Source: Limnothrix sp. RL_2_0
GTDB lineage: Bacteria > Cyanobacteriota > Cyanobacteriia > Cyanobacteriales > MRBY01
Length of the DNA: 36,764 nt
Assembly: GCA_012033055.1 (NCBI GenBank)
Contig: JAAUPR010000033.1
Coordinates: 1-36,764 of the forward strand
Reading direction: 5' to 3'
Part shown: piece after piece, positions 26,166 to 35,881 of the stretch
Layout of the letters: each line of letters starts with the position of its first letter
Numbering within the stretch: position 1 is the first letter of the stretch
Notes under the pieces: generated by a model
Told to the model about the DNA's origin: nothing
What the model saw: only the letters and a program-made list of their open reading frames with translations
The model's database searches: none
Program-made: the position numbers and the translations under genes

Positions 26166-28987
26166 ATGTTTAAAAAGCTCTTTGGTGATCCCAACGCCCG
26201 CAAACTTAAAAAGTTTCAACCCCTTGTTGCTGAAATCAAGCTATTAGAAGAGGATTTTAAAAAACTTACAGATGAAGACCTTGCTCGCAAGACCCTCGAA
26301 TTCCGCGAAAAACTAGACAAATCAGATAGCGACGAAGAAACAGAAGAAATCCTCGACGAAATCTTACCCGAAGCCTTTGCCCTAGTCCGTGAAGCAGGTG
26401 GCAGAGTCCTTGGTATGCGCCATTTCGATGTCCAACTCCTCGGAGGCATCGTACTCCACAAAGGCCAAATTGCCGAGATGAAAACCGGGGAAGGGAAAAC
26501 CCTCGTAGCAACATTACCAGCCTACCTTAACGGCCTGACAGGCAAAGGCGTTCACGTGGTCACAGTGAATGATTACCTCGCCCGCCGAGATGCCGAATGG
26601 ATGGGGCAAGTACACCGATTTTTAGGCCTGAGTGTGGGCTTAATTCAGTCTTCCATGGCTCCCGCCGAAAAGATCGAGAACTACAACTGCGACATTACCT
26701 ACACCACTAACTCCGAGCTGGGCTTTGACTACCTCCGGGATAACATGGCGACGGCGATGCAAGAGGTCGTACAGCGACCTTTTAACTATTGCATCATTGA
26801 CGAAGTAGACTCGATCCTCATCGACGAAGCCAGAACGCCTTTGATCATTTCCGGTCAGGTGGAACGACCCACCGAGAAATATCTCCAAGCAGCTCAAGTG
26901 GCAGCACAGCTTGTTCCTCAAGAAATAGAGGATGGCCCCGGCGACTACGAAGTGGATGAGAAAGCCCGTAATGTTCTCATGACAGACGAAGGTTTTGCCA
27001 AGGCAGAACAGCTTTTGGGCGTGACAGATCTTTACGACGAAGAAAATCCTTGGGCTCACTACATTTTTAATGCGGTTAAAGCGAAAGAACTGTTTAAAAG
27101 AGATGTGAACTACATGGTGCGTGGCGAAGATGTCATGATCGTCGATGAGTTCACTGGCCGTGTGATGCCGGGTCGTCGCTGGAGTGATGGTCTTCACCAA
27201 GCCATTGAGGCTCAGGAAAATGTACCTATCCAAAAGGAAACTCAGACTCTAGCCAATATCACTTACCAAAATTTCTTTTTGCTCTACCCGAAACTATCTG
27301 GGATGACCGGCACAGCAAAAACGGAAGAGACAGAATTTGAGAAAGTTTATAGTCTCGAAGTAACAATTATTCCGACAAACCGCAAACCCCAGCGCCATGA
27401 TTGGCCTGATGTGGTCTACAAAAATGAGCGGGCAAAATGGAAAGCGGTCGCAGAGGAAGCTGCGGAAGAATATGCGAAAGGCCGTCCTGTACTTGTCGGT
27501 ACGACCAGCGTGGAAAAGTCTGAGGTGATTTCTCAGTATCTTCAGGAGCTCGATATTCCCCATAATTTGCTCAACGCTCGTCCTGAGAATGTGGAAAAGG
27601 AATCTGAGATTGTTGCACAGGCAGGTCGTAAGGGGGCGGTGACGATCGCCACTAATATGGCAGGTCGAGGCACGGATATTATCCTTGGGGGTAATGCCGA
27701 ATATATGGCTCGTCTCAAGATGCGCGAATATTTTATGCCCCAGATTGCGAAGCCAGAAGATGACGGTGGTTTTGGGGTAGCGGGCAATGGCAATGGTGGT
27801 TCTGCGCCCCAAGGTTTTGATGTAAACGCGCCGAAGAAAAAGAAAAAAACTTGGAAGACGACCCTCGATATCTATCCCACCGAACTATCGAAAGAAACGG
27901 AGCAAATGCTTAAGGATGCGGTGAAGTTTGCGGTAGAAAAATATGGTGAACAGAGTTTATCAGAGTTAGAGGCGGAAGAAAAATTGGCGATCGCTCCGAA
28001 AATGCCCCCACTGACGATCCGGTTATCCAGAAATTACGGGAAGTGTATCAGGCGATCGAGCATACCTATAGCTCCTTAACCAGCACCGAACATGACGAAG
28101 TAATTGGCAACGGAGGCTTACACGTCATGGGTACTGAGCGCCACGAATCCCGACGTATCGATAACCAGTTACGAGGTCGTGCCGGACGCCAAGGAGACCC
28201 CGGTTCCACTCGCTTTTTCTTGAGTCTCGAAGATAATTTACTGCGGATCTTTGGCGGCGATCGCGTCGCTGGCCTGATGAATGCCTTCCGAGTCGAAGAA
28301 GACATGCCCATCGAATCCAAAATGCTCACCGGTTCCCTCGAAGGTGCCCAAAAGAAAGTAGAAACCTTCTACTACGATGCTCGGAAGCAAGTCTTTGAAT
28401 ACGACGAAGTAATGAACAACCAGCGTCGCGCCATTTATGCCGAGCGTCGCCGCGTACTCGAAGGATTAGACCTCAAAGAACAAGTCATTCAGTACGCCGA
28501 AAAAACCATGAGTGAAATCGTCGAAGCCTACGTCAACCCAGAACTTCCCCCCGAAGAATGGGATCTCGAAAAGCTATTGAATAAATCCAAAGAGTTTGTC
28601 TATCTCCTCGAAGATCTTCAGGCCAAAGATATCGGAGACATGACCGTGCCAGAAATGAAGATATTCCTCCATGAAGAAGTCCGCAAAGCCTACGATCTCA
28701 AAGAAAGTCAGGTAGACCAAAAGCAACCCGGCCTGATGCGCCAAGCAGAGCGATTTTTCATTCTCCAGCAAATTGATACCCTATGGCGGGAACACCTCCA
28801 AGCTATTGATGCCCTCCGGGAATCGGTCGGTTTACGGGGTTATGGTCAAAAGGATCCCCTAATCGAATATAAGCAAGAAGGCTATGAAATGTTCTTGGAA
28901 ATGATGATCGATATTCGTCGGAATGTTGTCTACTCCTTGTTCCAATTCCAACCCCAAAGACAACCCCAGCAAGCCCAAACTGTCTAA
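26166..28987 (+). CDS. secA: Preprotein translocase ATPase SecA (frame broken as sequenced)
   Basis: SecA drives protein export through SecYEG. Part one (26166 to ~27995) has Walker [39 protein letters not shown] (DEAD-type Walker B), and [20 protein letters not shown]. Part two resumes in another frame ([18 protein letters not shown], then [20 protein letters not shown]) and contains [20 protein letters not shown] and the scaffold ending before [10 protein letters not shown]. The join is just after a HIP1 site, GCGATCGCTCCGAA: one added T gives ...LAIASENAPT and an uninterrupted ~940-aa SecA, normal for cyanobacteria. Since SecA is essential, a real break is unlikely. There is no C-terminal zinc-binding Cys cluster, as in plastid-type SecA. 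A terminator follows at 29013-29043. Confidence 0.95.
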
Positions 28988-29012
28988 GCAGCGGGCTACA
29001 TAAAACATCAAA

Positions 29013-29043
29013 AAACTCCCTCAATCATTGGGGGAGTTTCTTA
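29013..29043 (+). terminator. Intrinsic terminator after secA
   Basis: AAACTCCC (29013-29020) pairs with GGGAGTTT (29032-29039) across an 11-base loop, followed by CTTATT. The tail is short, so it may be a weak or bidirectional terminator, shared with the convergent gene at 29096. Confidence 0.65.
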
Positions 29044-29095
29044 TTACTGATGAAATCGTGAACGGGCTTATTTGCTTATAAAATTTGACAAAAAT

Positions 29096-29305
29096 CTAAA
29101 TTTTATTGGTCACATGAACTTTACCCCGAAGCACAGATCGCAAAATACGATTAACAGCTAATCTTTCTTCTTTTGGGAGGGTTTCGTCTAGGGCCGCTGC
29201 CAATAGACCGTAATGATCGCCTAAGGTCAGTGTTTTATTTTGCGACACAGACGCCAACATTTCAGCAACAGCGCCGGGTAGCAAGAGTAGATTGGAGTCA
29301 GGCAT
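29096..29305 (-). CDS. Small unknown protein
   Basis: A 69-aa protein I do not recognise. It reads MPDSNLLLLPGAVAEMLASV, then LTLGDHYGLLAAALDETLPKEERLAVNRILRSVLRGKV in two segments, suggesting three short helices. It has no Cys and no membrane segment. The ATG at 29305 and complete frame make it a credible gene. It is convergent with secA and lies 114 bp after the start-side end of the DUF1499 gene. The even, HIP1-era codon use resembles its neighbours. The function is unknown. Confidence 0.6.
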   Translation of the reverse strand: MPDSNLLLLPGAVAEMLASVSQNKTLTLGDHYGLLAAALDETLPKEERLAVNRILRSVLRGKVHVTNKI

Positions 29306-29418
29306 AACAAGAAAGTACCGTAGCTGACTATCGCATCATCCCAGATTTTGACAATTCATCATGTGATCTTAAGAATCTGTCATTTGTGATACAAGTAGTT
29401 CTTTTTGTGCGACTTAGA

Positions 29419-29925
29419 TCACTTTTTTGAGACAATGCCTAAATCTTGCATTGCCAGTCGAATTTGTTCGAGGCGACGTTGATTTACGCCTAAGTCTGAT
29501 TCTCCTAATCGAGAAGCTGAACGCATTTGAATCACTGGTTCATCGCTAGGAAAATAAAATTCAGCGTCATCGACAAAACCCATTAAGCGACTGCTGGATT
29601 CGGTGCGAATATAGTCATCGGTTTGGGTAACGACTTCGGTACGCGGCACAATGGACAATACTTGCAATAATGCCTGATAGGCAACTTGGCGATCGCCAAC
29701 ATAGGTCAGAGGTTCAATGGTGTGGTCTGGGTCTACTCCTTGACTCACGACACAATTCGGAGAACTAGGGCAAGCACTAAGATGGCCGTCCTGTACCCCT
29801 AGATTCGTGGGTGTATTTCCCGGAAATAAAGCGGCTGCATGGCTCACAGTCGGATTAGTCAGCCACAGACAGCAGGCAACGAAAAGAGCGAAAACACGAA
29901 AAGCATGGGCACTCGCAAATGACAA
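29419..29925 (-). CDS. DUF1499 family exported protein
   Basis: A 168-aa protein of the DUF1499 family. An N-terminal signal peptide (FRVFALFVACCLWLTNPTVS, cleavage probably after SHA) leads to the conserved CPSSPNCVVSQGVDPDH, then YIRTESSSRLMGFVDDAEFYF and IQMRSASRLGESDLGVNQRR. Location is periplasmic or lipid-anchored: the Cys pair inside the signal region could be a lipobox but is not canonical. The frame opens with TTG at 29925; no better ATG lies near. The family function is unknown. The arrangement beside the PhnD gene (98 bp) is on the same strand. Confidence 0.88.
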   Translation of the reverse strand: MSFASAHAFRVFALFVACCLWLTNPTVSHAAALFPGNTPTNLGVQDGHLSACPSSPNCVVSQGVDPDHTIEPLTYVGDRQVAYQALLQVLSIVPRTEVVTQTDDYIRTESSSRLMGFVDDAEFYFPSDEPVIQMRSASRLGESDLGVNQRRLEQIRLAMQDLGIVSKK

Positions 29926-30022
29926 TGTTCTCTATGCTAAAGCAATTTTTAATCTTCAACTATTGATCTTCGTTATACCGTTCGCCTGAGGACAGCCACG
30001 GGTAGGCGATCGCCGATCATCC

Positions 30023-31096
30023 TTACAGCTCAGAGTCAGGGGGGTGTTCCGTGTGCAGTTGATCAAGCTGTTGCCGTAGACCCTCAAGAATATTTTGCTT
30101 TTCCGTCTCGGCGATCGCCTGATTTTGCTGAATCTCTAAAATCTGTTGACCAATATTTAGCTCCCGAATCGGATCCCAATCCTTATCCGTAGCAGCTTCA
30201 AACTTAGACCAATCGAGGTTATTCAACACCGATTGATCTTGATAAGTTAGAAAAAAATCACGTATTTTTTGCTTTAATTCCTCCGGTAGTTCGCTATCGT
30301 AGGCGATCGGATCAGAAGGGATCATGGGAGATGTCCAGACGATGATTACATCTTGATACTTATCAGGAAATTTTTCTTGGAAACGAGCCAACCCCTCACT
30401 ATTGTTGGTGGCAATATCAACCTGTTGTTCCGCGATCGCTGAGACCGTTGCTTCGTGACTACCCAAAAATGAAACTTTCTTAAAATGCTGGAGCGGATTA
30501 ATAGAATTTTCAGCAAAAATATAATACATCGGCACAAGGTAGCCAGAGGTCGAATTCAGATCATTAAAGGCAAAACCAAGATTTTGAGCATTCTCTTTGT
30601 TGAGGAGATATTGCACCTTATTTTCTGCTTGGGCATTCTTTAGCCAAGGGTGATCGCGATGGGTAATAAGGTGAGCATAATATCCCCTTTCTCCTTGACT
30701 AGAAACCGTTGAAACAAATGCTTCTGCGTCCGCCAACTTAGCCGCTTCAATATAAACTTTGCCGCCAAACCACGCAAGTTGAATAACATCGGCACGCATG
30801 GCCTCAATAAGACTCGAATACTGCGTCGCGAAAAAAGGTTTGACCGGTAGACCAATGGCCGTAGACAGGTCTGCCAAGAAAGGATTCCAGTTGGATTCTA
30901 AATCTTCTGCCAACTCCGTAGTGAGGATACCGAAAGTAAGCTCTTTTAGCTCAGGATCGACCGTAGTAGTTTCCGTCTCTTTTTTGCAACTTTTTAGCAA
31001 GCTGCTGCTGGCGATCGCATGGTAAATAAAAACAATCGCTGAAGAAAGTGCCGCCGACCCATAATCATGATTTCTTATCAAAGTGTTCTGCTTCAT
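30023..31096 (-). CDS. PhnD-like phosphonate/phosphite-type substrate-binding protein
   Basis: A 357-aa periplasmic binding protein of the PhnD family. After a hydrophobic N-terminus ending SSLLKSCKKE (a possible lipoprotein Cys near residue 37), the mature part shows LTFGILTTELAEDLESNWNP, VIQLAWFGGKVYIEA and LNSTSGYLVPMYYIFAENSI, all typical. The C-terminus is a Gln/Glu-rich coiled coil (residues ~325-350), unusual for a transport protein. No phnC or phnE gene is near. It is divergent from a histidine kinase 47 bp away, which suggests a ligand-sensing partner rather than a transporter. The ligand is unknown: phosphonate is only the family name. Confidence 0.85.
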   Translation of the reverse strand: MKQNTLIRNHDYGSAALSSAIVFIYHAIASSSLLKSCKKETETTTVDPELKELTFGILTTELAEDLESNWNPFLADLSTAIGLPVKPFFATQYSSLIEAMRADVIQLAWFGGKVYIEAAKLADAEAFVSTVSSQGERGYYAHLITHRDHPWLKNAQAENKVQYLLNKENAQNLGFAFNDLNSTSGYLVPMYYIFAENSINPLQHFKKVSFLGSHEATVSAIAEQQVDIATNNSEGLARFQEKFPDKYQDVIIVWTSPMIPSDPIAYDSELPEELKQKIRDFFLTYQDQSVLNNLDWSKFEAATDKDWDPIRELNIGQQILEIQQNQAIAETEKQNILEGLRQQLDQLHTEHPPDSEL

Positions 31097-31143
31097 GCAA
31101 AGAACTGCTGTAATGAAGAGAAGAATCTTTTATTGTAAATTTT

Positions 31144-32850
31144 GTGAGTTCTTCTCCCCCCCCATTTAAACCCATTGTCAGCCAAATTCTGCTTGGTTTT
31201 GGAATTTCTCTGGCGGTGGTCGGTTTTGGTACATTGTGGATGAATCATCTGCTGATTCGCTCTAATCTAGATCGTCAAGTCAAACGTCGAGCAGAGTCCA
31301 TTACACGAACACTGCAATTATCATCAGAAGGTCTCATTGAACTGGGTTATATCTCTATGCTGGAGAGGGTGGTCACCAATTACGGCGCATTGCCCGATGT
31401 GACAGAAGTGGCAATTATCAACCCTGATGGCAAAACCATTACTCACAATCTCGTCACCCAAATTAATCGCCCCTTTGCGGAAATTCACCCCATGTTGATG
31501 GATTCGGTGGAATTAGCCTCCGAAACTGGAGAGGTGCAGAGTCAACATCTACGGCTTAATGGGCGATCTGTTTTTGTTGAAATCTTACCGTTCAGTAATT
31601 TAATGTTCGGGGTTGATGGACGACGGGGGGTGGCGATCGCCATCATCGATTTAGAACCAATGCAAGCAGAAGCCCGCCGAGCTTTAATCATTTCGAGCCT
31701 GATCATTTCCTCCGGAATTTTGATAATTCTAGTCATTTTAGGAATCCTCATACACCGCATCATCCTCGCTCCCCTCTCCAAACTCAACATCGCCTTAGAA
31801 GCCAGTCAAAATAGCGGCGACTTCATTTTTTCCCCGGGCAAAATCAATAATGAAATCACATTTGTTGCCAAAACTTTTAAAGAAATATTTCAACAATTAG
31901 CCTCCTACGAAGTACTAGAAAAAGAGATCCAGCAGCGTAAAGAAGTTGAAATTGCACTCCGAGATAGTGAAGCAAAAGAGCGGCAAAAAGCAGATGAATT
32001 AGCAACAGCCATTACGAAACTTCAGGAAACACAAATACAGCTTATCCAGACAGAAAAAATGTCTAGTCTAGGGCAAATGGTTGCAGGTCTTGCCCACGAA
32101 ATAAATAATCCAGTCAACTATATTCACAACAATTTACTCTATGCCAAACAATACTTAATTGACCTATTAAAGTTAGTCCATGCCTATCAACAAGATTTTC
32201 CTGATGGCACTGAAAAGATCAACCAACTACTAGAAGAAACAGAGTTTGACTTTATTGAAAAAGATGCCGAAAAGCTATTCAAATCAGTATCACATGGTTC
32301 AGACAGAATTAGAGAGTTAGTTGTTTCCCTACAAAATTTTTCACGGCTCGATCAGTCAGCAAAAAAATTAGTTAAGCTCCACGAAGGCATCGACAGTACT
32401 TTATTGATCTTAAAAAATCGTTTAGAACGTCTTGATAATTCTGGGTTAAATGGCATTAAAATCATCAAAAATTACAATGCGATTCCTGCCATCACCTGTT
32501 ATGCTAGCCAACTGAATCAAGTTTTCATGAACTTGCTTAGTAATGCTATTGATGCCCTCAGTAAAAAAAATGAGGCGGTGATCACAATCTCGACACAATC
32601 CCTTGAGCAAGACGGGGTGCGCATTACCATCGAAGATAATGGCTCAGGGATCAAACAAGAAATAGGCGATCGCCTCTTCGATCCATTTTTTACAACCAAA
32701 GAAGTAGGGCAAGGAACCGGTTTAGGTTTATCTATTAGCTACAAAATTATTGTCGAGCAACACAAAGGCAAATTATATTATGATTCTGTCATCGGCAAAG
32801 GGACAAAATTCATCATTGAAATCCCTTACAATGTAAACAATAATCCCTAA
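31144..32850 (+). CDS. Membrane sensor histidine kinase
   Basis: A 568-aa histidine kinase. Transmembrane helices at ~14-33 and ~180-204 flank a periplasmic sensor of ~145 residues that contains [19 protein letters not shown], resembling a PAS/Cache-like fold. A HAMP-like linker and coiled coil (~210-310) follow. The phospho-acceptor is His in [15 protein letters not shown] (~319), the N-box is [15 protein letters not shown], and the G-boxes are [10 protein letters not shown] and [12 protein letters not shown]. The GTG at 31144 is the start. No receiver domain is fused and no response regulator lies nearby. The divergent PhnD-like gene may encode its periplasmic ligand receptor (inference). 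Confidence 0.92.
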   Translation: MSSSPPPFKPIVSQILLGFGISLAVVGFGTLWMNHLLIRSNLDRQVKRRAESITRTLQLSSEGLIELGYISMLERVVTNYGALPDVTEVAIINPDGKTITHNLVTQINRPFAEIHPMLMDSVELASETGEVQSQHLRLNGRSVFVEILPFSNLMFGVDGRRGVAIAIIDLEPMQAEARRALIISSLIISSGILIILVILGILIHRIILAPLSKLNIALEASQNSGDFIFSPGKINNEITFVAKTFKEIFQQLASYEVLEKEIQQRKEVEIALRDSEAKERQKADELATAITKLQETQIQLIQTEKMSSLGQMVAGLAHEINNPVNYIHNNLLYAKQYLIDLLKLVHAYQQDFPDGTEKINQLLEETEFDFIEKDAEKLFKSVSHGSDRIRELVVSLQNFSRLDQSAKKLVKLHEGIDSTLLILKNRLERLDNSGLNGIKIIKNYNAIPAITCYASQLNQVFMNLLSNAIDALSKKNEAVITISTQSLEQDGVRITIEDNGSGIKQEIGDRLFDPFFTTKEVGQGTGLGLSISYKIIVEQHKGKLYYDSVIGKGTKFIIEIPYNVNNNP

Positions 32851-32935
32851 AATCAAAGACATTTTCGCCGCAAGATTTGCCTTTCTTCACCTATTCCCTA
32901 GACACTTTATTTATTAAGTACATTTCAACAAAAAC

Positions 32936-33559
32936 ATGGATAAATTCGAACTTTGTGAACAGGATATCAGTGTTGAACTATTAGAACGCTATCTCGAATC
33001 TGAGGCGATCGCCGTCGATACCGAAACCATGGGCTTAAATCCCCACCGCGATCGCCTATGTCTAGTCCAACTTTGTGACGATGACGGCTATGTAAGTGCC
33101 ATTCGTATCAAGCGTGGACAAACAGAAGCCCCCTACCTTAAAGCCTTGATGGAAGCCGACAACATTATCAAAGTCTTTCATTTTGGACGCTTTGATCTGG
33201 CTCAATTGCGCTTTGCCCTCGGCATCGAAACCAAACCTTTTTTCTGCACAAAAATTGCCAGTAAATTAGCCCGCACCTATACTTCTAGCCATGGTCTCAA
33301 AGCCCTCGTTAAAGAACTGATGGGCATCGAACTCGACAAAACTTCCCAAAGTTCTGACTGGGGAAACGTAGAAGCTCTTAGTGTCGAACAACTTAGCTAT
33401 GCCTCCAACGATGTGCGCTACCTAATCCCCATGATGCACAAACTCACAGCGATGCTAAAACGAGAAGAACGGTGGGCACTCATGGAAGAATGCCTTACTT
33501 GTTTAGATACTTTTGTGAGCTTAGATTTAGCGTTTTACGAAAATATTTTTGAGCACTAA
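32936..33559 (+). CDS. RNase D-type 3'-5' exonuclease
   Basis: A 207-aa protein consisting only of the DEDDy exonuclease domain. The metal-binding residues are visible: Asp28 and Glu30 in AVDTETMGL, Asp in [11 protein letters not shown] (~86), and Tyr-x(3)-Asp in [12 protein letters not shown] (~157-161). The HRDC domains of classical RNase D (~375 aa) are absent, as in short cyanobacterial forms. Expected role is 3' trimming of tRNA or other stable RNA. It starts at ATG 32936 and ends interlocked with the bilin-lyase gene by 4 bp. Confidence 0.93.
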   Translation: MDKFELCEQDISVELLERYLESEAIAVDTETMGLNPHRDRLCLVQLCDDDGYVSAIRIKRGQTEAPYLKALMEADNIIKVFHFGRFDLAQLRFALGIETKPFFCTKIASKLARTYTSSHGLKALVKELMGIELDKTSQSSDWGNVEALSVEQLSYASNDVRYLIPMMHKLTAMLKREERWALMEECLTCLDTFVSLDLAFYENIFEH

Positions 33560-34107
33560 CTAGTGGCTTCTGCCGTTTCCTCTGCCGGTTTTTCCGGTTC
33601 AATCATGCGGCGAATTTCAGAATAAAAACTAGTTTGTAAAACTTGTTCACCCTTAGTGATGATATTAGTGCGCATCCGAAGATTTGCATTACCGAACCAC
33701 TGGCGTTCAATAATTTCTACATCATCATCGTGGAGCGTGATAATCAAAATTTCGTCAGCCCCTAATTCATAGGTTCCGCTGGCGAAGGTTTTGCCTAGGG
33801 TAAAGGCTTGCCCCTGATCTGAATTGTCTGGATTAGGGACAAATGCCATTAGTGCCGAACCTTGAGATTTGAATTTCGCTGCCCAGTCAATGGAGGTATC
33901 CCAGCTACTTTGGAGCACTAGCCAATGTTCATTGGCTTGTTGATGGGCGGTTGTGGCGAGTCGTGTGACTTCGGGATGATCCGATGCGAGCAGCGCAAAA
34001 CTCAAATTCGCTTTGCCATTGTCAGGCTCTTGGTTATTCGCTTGGTAAAAGGTCCGTTGGGCGAACCAGTCACCGGCGCTCTGGTTGACAAAGGCTTGGA
34101 TGTCCAT
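33556..34107 (-). CDS. CpcS/CpeS-family phycobiliprotein lyase
   Basis: A 183-aa lipocalin-like lyase that attaches phycocyanobilin to cysteines of phycobiliproteins. Features: [19 protein letters not shown] at the N-terminus, [20 protein letters not shown] in the middle, and [17 protein letters not shown] followed by SFYSEIRRM, which is the CpcS/CpeS end pattern. It could be the CpcS or the CpcU subunit, which I cannot separate by eye. A Glu/Ala-rich tail ([14 protein letters not shown]) extends beyond the core. It is convergent with the exonuclease gene and about 75 bp downstream of the exported glycine-zipper gene on the same strand. Confidence 0.88.
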   Translation of the reverse strand: MDIQAFVNQSAGDWFAQRTFYQANNQEPDNGKANLSFALLASDHPEVTRLATTAHQQANEHWLVLQSSWDTSIDWAAKFKSQGSALMAFVPNPDNSDQGQAFTLGKTFASGTYELGADEILIITLHDDDVEIIERQWFGNANLRMRTNIITKGEQVLQTSFYSEIRRMIEPEKPAEETAEATS

Positions 34108-34180
34108 AGAAAACTTGGCGGGATAAATCTTTAGATTCGTACCATAATACCGGACTCGTCCAAGGCTGACAAAATCCTAT

Positions 34181-34906
34181 TTAGTCGAACACAATTTCCC
34201 CATTGCGGGCGGTTTGCTGGGTGCGACTGTTGTATGGCTCTAGGGTCAGGCGATCGCTGAGAATGATATTCAAATCCCGGTCTGGGTCGATGGAAATGAG
34301 TTCTACTTCCTCGCTGCCCAAGGCCCAACCGCCTAATGCGCCGAGTCCACCGCCTAATAGAATGGTGCTCAAATCGATTTTGCGATCGCCAGTAATACCA
34401 CCCAACACCACCGCTGCACCAGCACCAATTAACGCCCCTTCAAGAATATCCCTGCCATTAGCCCCCTCTTTTACTGTTTCCGTACGGGAAATAGTGCGGG
34501 ACTCACCATAAATATTCTGGGTATCATCTTCGTCAAAAACCAATGTGGTAGCGACAAATTGTGAACCCCCATCTACTGGTTCCAAACGCCCTTCAATCTG
34601 TGTGCCATAGGGAATGAGTACATTACCAGAGCGATCCTTGAGATTGGCAGCAACTTCGACTGTCAAATCCATGGTTTCATCGGGGGCGATCAAGATTTTT
34701 TCGGCTTCAGGGTACATCACAGGAATTTGTGTTCCGGTGGCAATGGTGACTGTGCGATAGCGGTTTTGACTAGAATTCTGATTGCGAAAGAGTTGGGCTT
34801 GGGCCGCATTCATTGAAACAAACGGGGCGATCGCCGAACTGAGAAATAATGCACCGAGAATGGCGATCGTTCCTGATTTACGAGACTGTGTGGCGGAGGA
34901 AAACAT
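34181..34906 (-). CDS. Exported glycine-zipper protein, function unknown
   Basis: A 241-aa protein with a clear Sec signal peptide (GTIAILGALFLSSAIAPFVS, cleavage near AAQAQ). The mature part has beta-rich segments (VTIATGTQIPVMYPEAEKI, GNVLIPYGTQIEGRLEPV), reminiscent of the TrbI/VirB10-type beta domain. It ends in a glycine-zipper-like hydrophobic stretch (LEGALIGAGAAVVLGGITG and LLGGGLGALGGWALGSEE). I take the ATG at 34906 (MFSSATQSRKSG); the longer frame from 34984 has no signal peptide context. It probably sits in the periplasm or outer membrane. It is divergent from the gene at 35041. Confidence 0.7.
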   Translation of the reverse strand: MFSSATQSRKSGTIAILGALFLSSAIAPFVSMNAAQAQLFRNQNSSQNRYRTVTIATGTQIPVMYPEAEKILIAPDETMDLTVEVAANLKDRSGNVLIPYGTQIEGRLEPVDGGSQFVATTLVFDEDDTQNIYGESRTISRTETVKEGANGRDILEGALIGAGAAVVLGGITGDRKIDLSTILLGGGLGALGGWALGSEEVELISIDPDRDLNIILSDRLTLEPYNSRTQQTARNGEIVFD

Positions 34907-34998
34907 AAGAGCAAAAGTCCCCTTGTGGCGTAATAGCTGATAGGTTTTGAGACGAGAAAGGGGAAGATTTGTTTCCCACAGCAACCCAGAAGGCTCGT

Positions 34999-35037
34999 TA
35001 TAATCTAGGCACTGTATTTACACAATGCCCCTAGATT
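34999..35037 (+). promoter_or_regulatory. TATAAT box overlapped by an 8-bp inverted repeat
   Basis: TATAAT (34999-35004) has the left arm AATCTAGG (35002-35009) laid over its end. The perfect right arm CCTAGATT is at 35030-35037, three bases before the ATG at 35041. The layout resembles a repressor operator or a hairpin that hides the start. No matching -35 box is visible. Confidence 0.4.
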
Positions 35038-35040
35038 CGG

Positions 35041-35439
35041 ATGTTTGGACAATTTCAACAAAGTAATATTCGTTTTGAAGTCAAAGCCTCCGGCAAAACG
35101 ATTCGAGCCAGTTTAACTCAACCACACCAGCTCAAAAAGTGGCTATGGATGCAGCGGTGGGAAGAATTGCCTACAGAATTAATCGTGGGCGAAGAATTTA
35201 CAACCTATCTCGGCACAATCCCTGTAACCCATCGGGTAGATGCGGTGAATGATCACGGCGTGCGTTTTCTCCTCAGTAAAGGCATTGATGGTTTTCACGA
35301 ATGGTCGTGGGATGACGGCTGGATTCAGTCTCGTCTGGAAGGGGTTTCTCTGCTACCGTTAAATCTTGGTCAGACTGTGGGGCTGCTCAGTCTGCGCTAT
35401 TTCGTTGAATCACAGGAAGCAGAGGCGCAAGCAGAATAA
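35041..35439 (+). CDS. SRPBCC-like small protein
   Basis: A 132-aa soluble protein beginning MFGQFQQSNIRFEVKASGKT, then a stretch TQPHQLKKWLWMQRWEELP and VDAVNDHGVRFLLSKGIDGF followed by EWSWDDGWIQSRLEGVSLLP. The alternation of strands with a late long helix and the pattern IRASLTQPHQLKKWL resemble SRPBCC (START/Bet v1-like) proteins, which bind lipids or other hydrophobic ligands. This assignment is by eye and moderate. It is followed after 2 bp by a small membrane-anchored gene, so the two are probably one transcript. Confidence 0.65.
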   Translation: MFGQFQQSNIRFEVKASGKTIRASLTQPHQLKKWLWMQRWEELPTELIVGEEFTTYLGTIPVTHRVDAVNDHGVRFLLSKGIDGFHEWSWDDGWIQSRLEGVSLLPLNLGQTVGLLSLRYFVESQEAEAQAE

Positions 35440-35441
35440 TC

Positions 35442-35867
35442 ATGGCAAGGGGTTTATTGTGGCTACCATTACTCGTAATGTTTATTGGGCTGGCATGGGC
35501 TGGCTGGGCTGAGTACAACAAAATTGAGGCTTACAAAGTCTGGGCGGATGATTTCGATCAAGCGAAATATGATCTCTACTCGGTTATCGGCTACCGCAAC
35601 GGTCAGATCACTTGGGGCAAAGCGACTCGTAAAGGCATGGTCAATGTTCAAACGGTGGCGATCGCCAAACTTTCCCACATTAGCCTTCAGATTAACGAAC
35701 AACCCCTCGAAGACTTTGACCTAGATAATCTCCCAAAAAAAGGAAAAGCCGCCCTATTGCTTAATTACAAAGGGGATAAGACAAGTACAGCAATTCCCTT
35801 CACTCAAATTGACCTTGCCGCCAAATGGGTTAACTATCTCCAAAAATTTGTCGCTATTGGCAGTTAG
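35442..35867 (+). CDS. Small membrane-anchored unknown protein
   Basis: A 141-aa protein with one N-terminal transmembrane helix (LLWLPLLVMFIGLAWAGWA, residues ~5-23). The soluble region, residues ~30-141, has repeated strand patterns: YDLYSVIGYRNGQITWGKAT, VQTVAIAKLSHISLQI, KAALLLNYKGDKTSTAIPF. I do not recognise the family. It begins 2 bp after the SRPBCC-like gene and is almost certainly translated with it. Its stop is 14 bp from that of the convergent hisD gene. Confidence 0.65.
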   Translation: MARGLLWLPLLVMFIGLAWAGWAEYNKIEAYKVWADDFDQAKYDLYSVIGYRNGQITWGKATRKGMVNVQTVAIAKLSHISLQINEQPLEDFDLDNLPKKGKAALLLNYKGDKTSTAIPFTQIDLAAKWVNYLQKFVAIGS

Positions 35868-35881
35868 GGGTGCGTTAGAAC

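Noticed and set aside
26640-27812. Long minus-strand frames opposite secA (197 and 172 codons).
   Set aside because: They mirror the conserved secA frame, lack any recognisable motif and have unnatural residue mixes (His/Arg/Phe-rich). They are shadows of a strongly coding strand.
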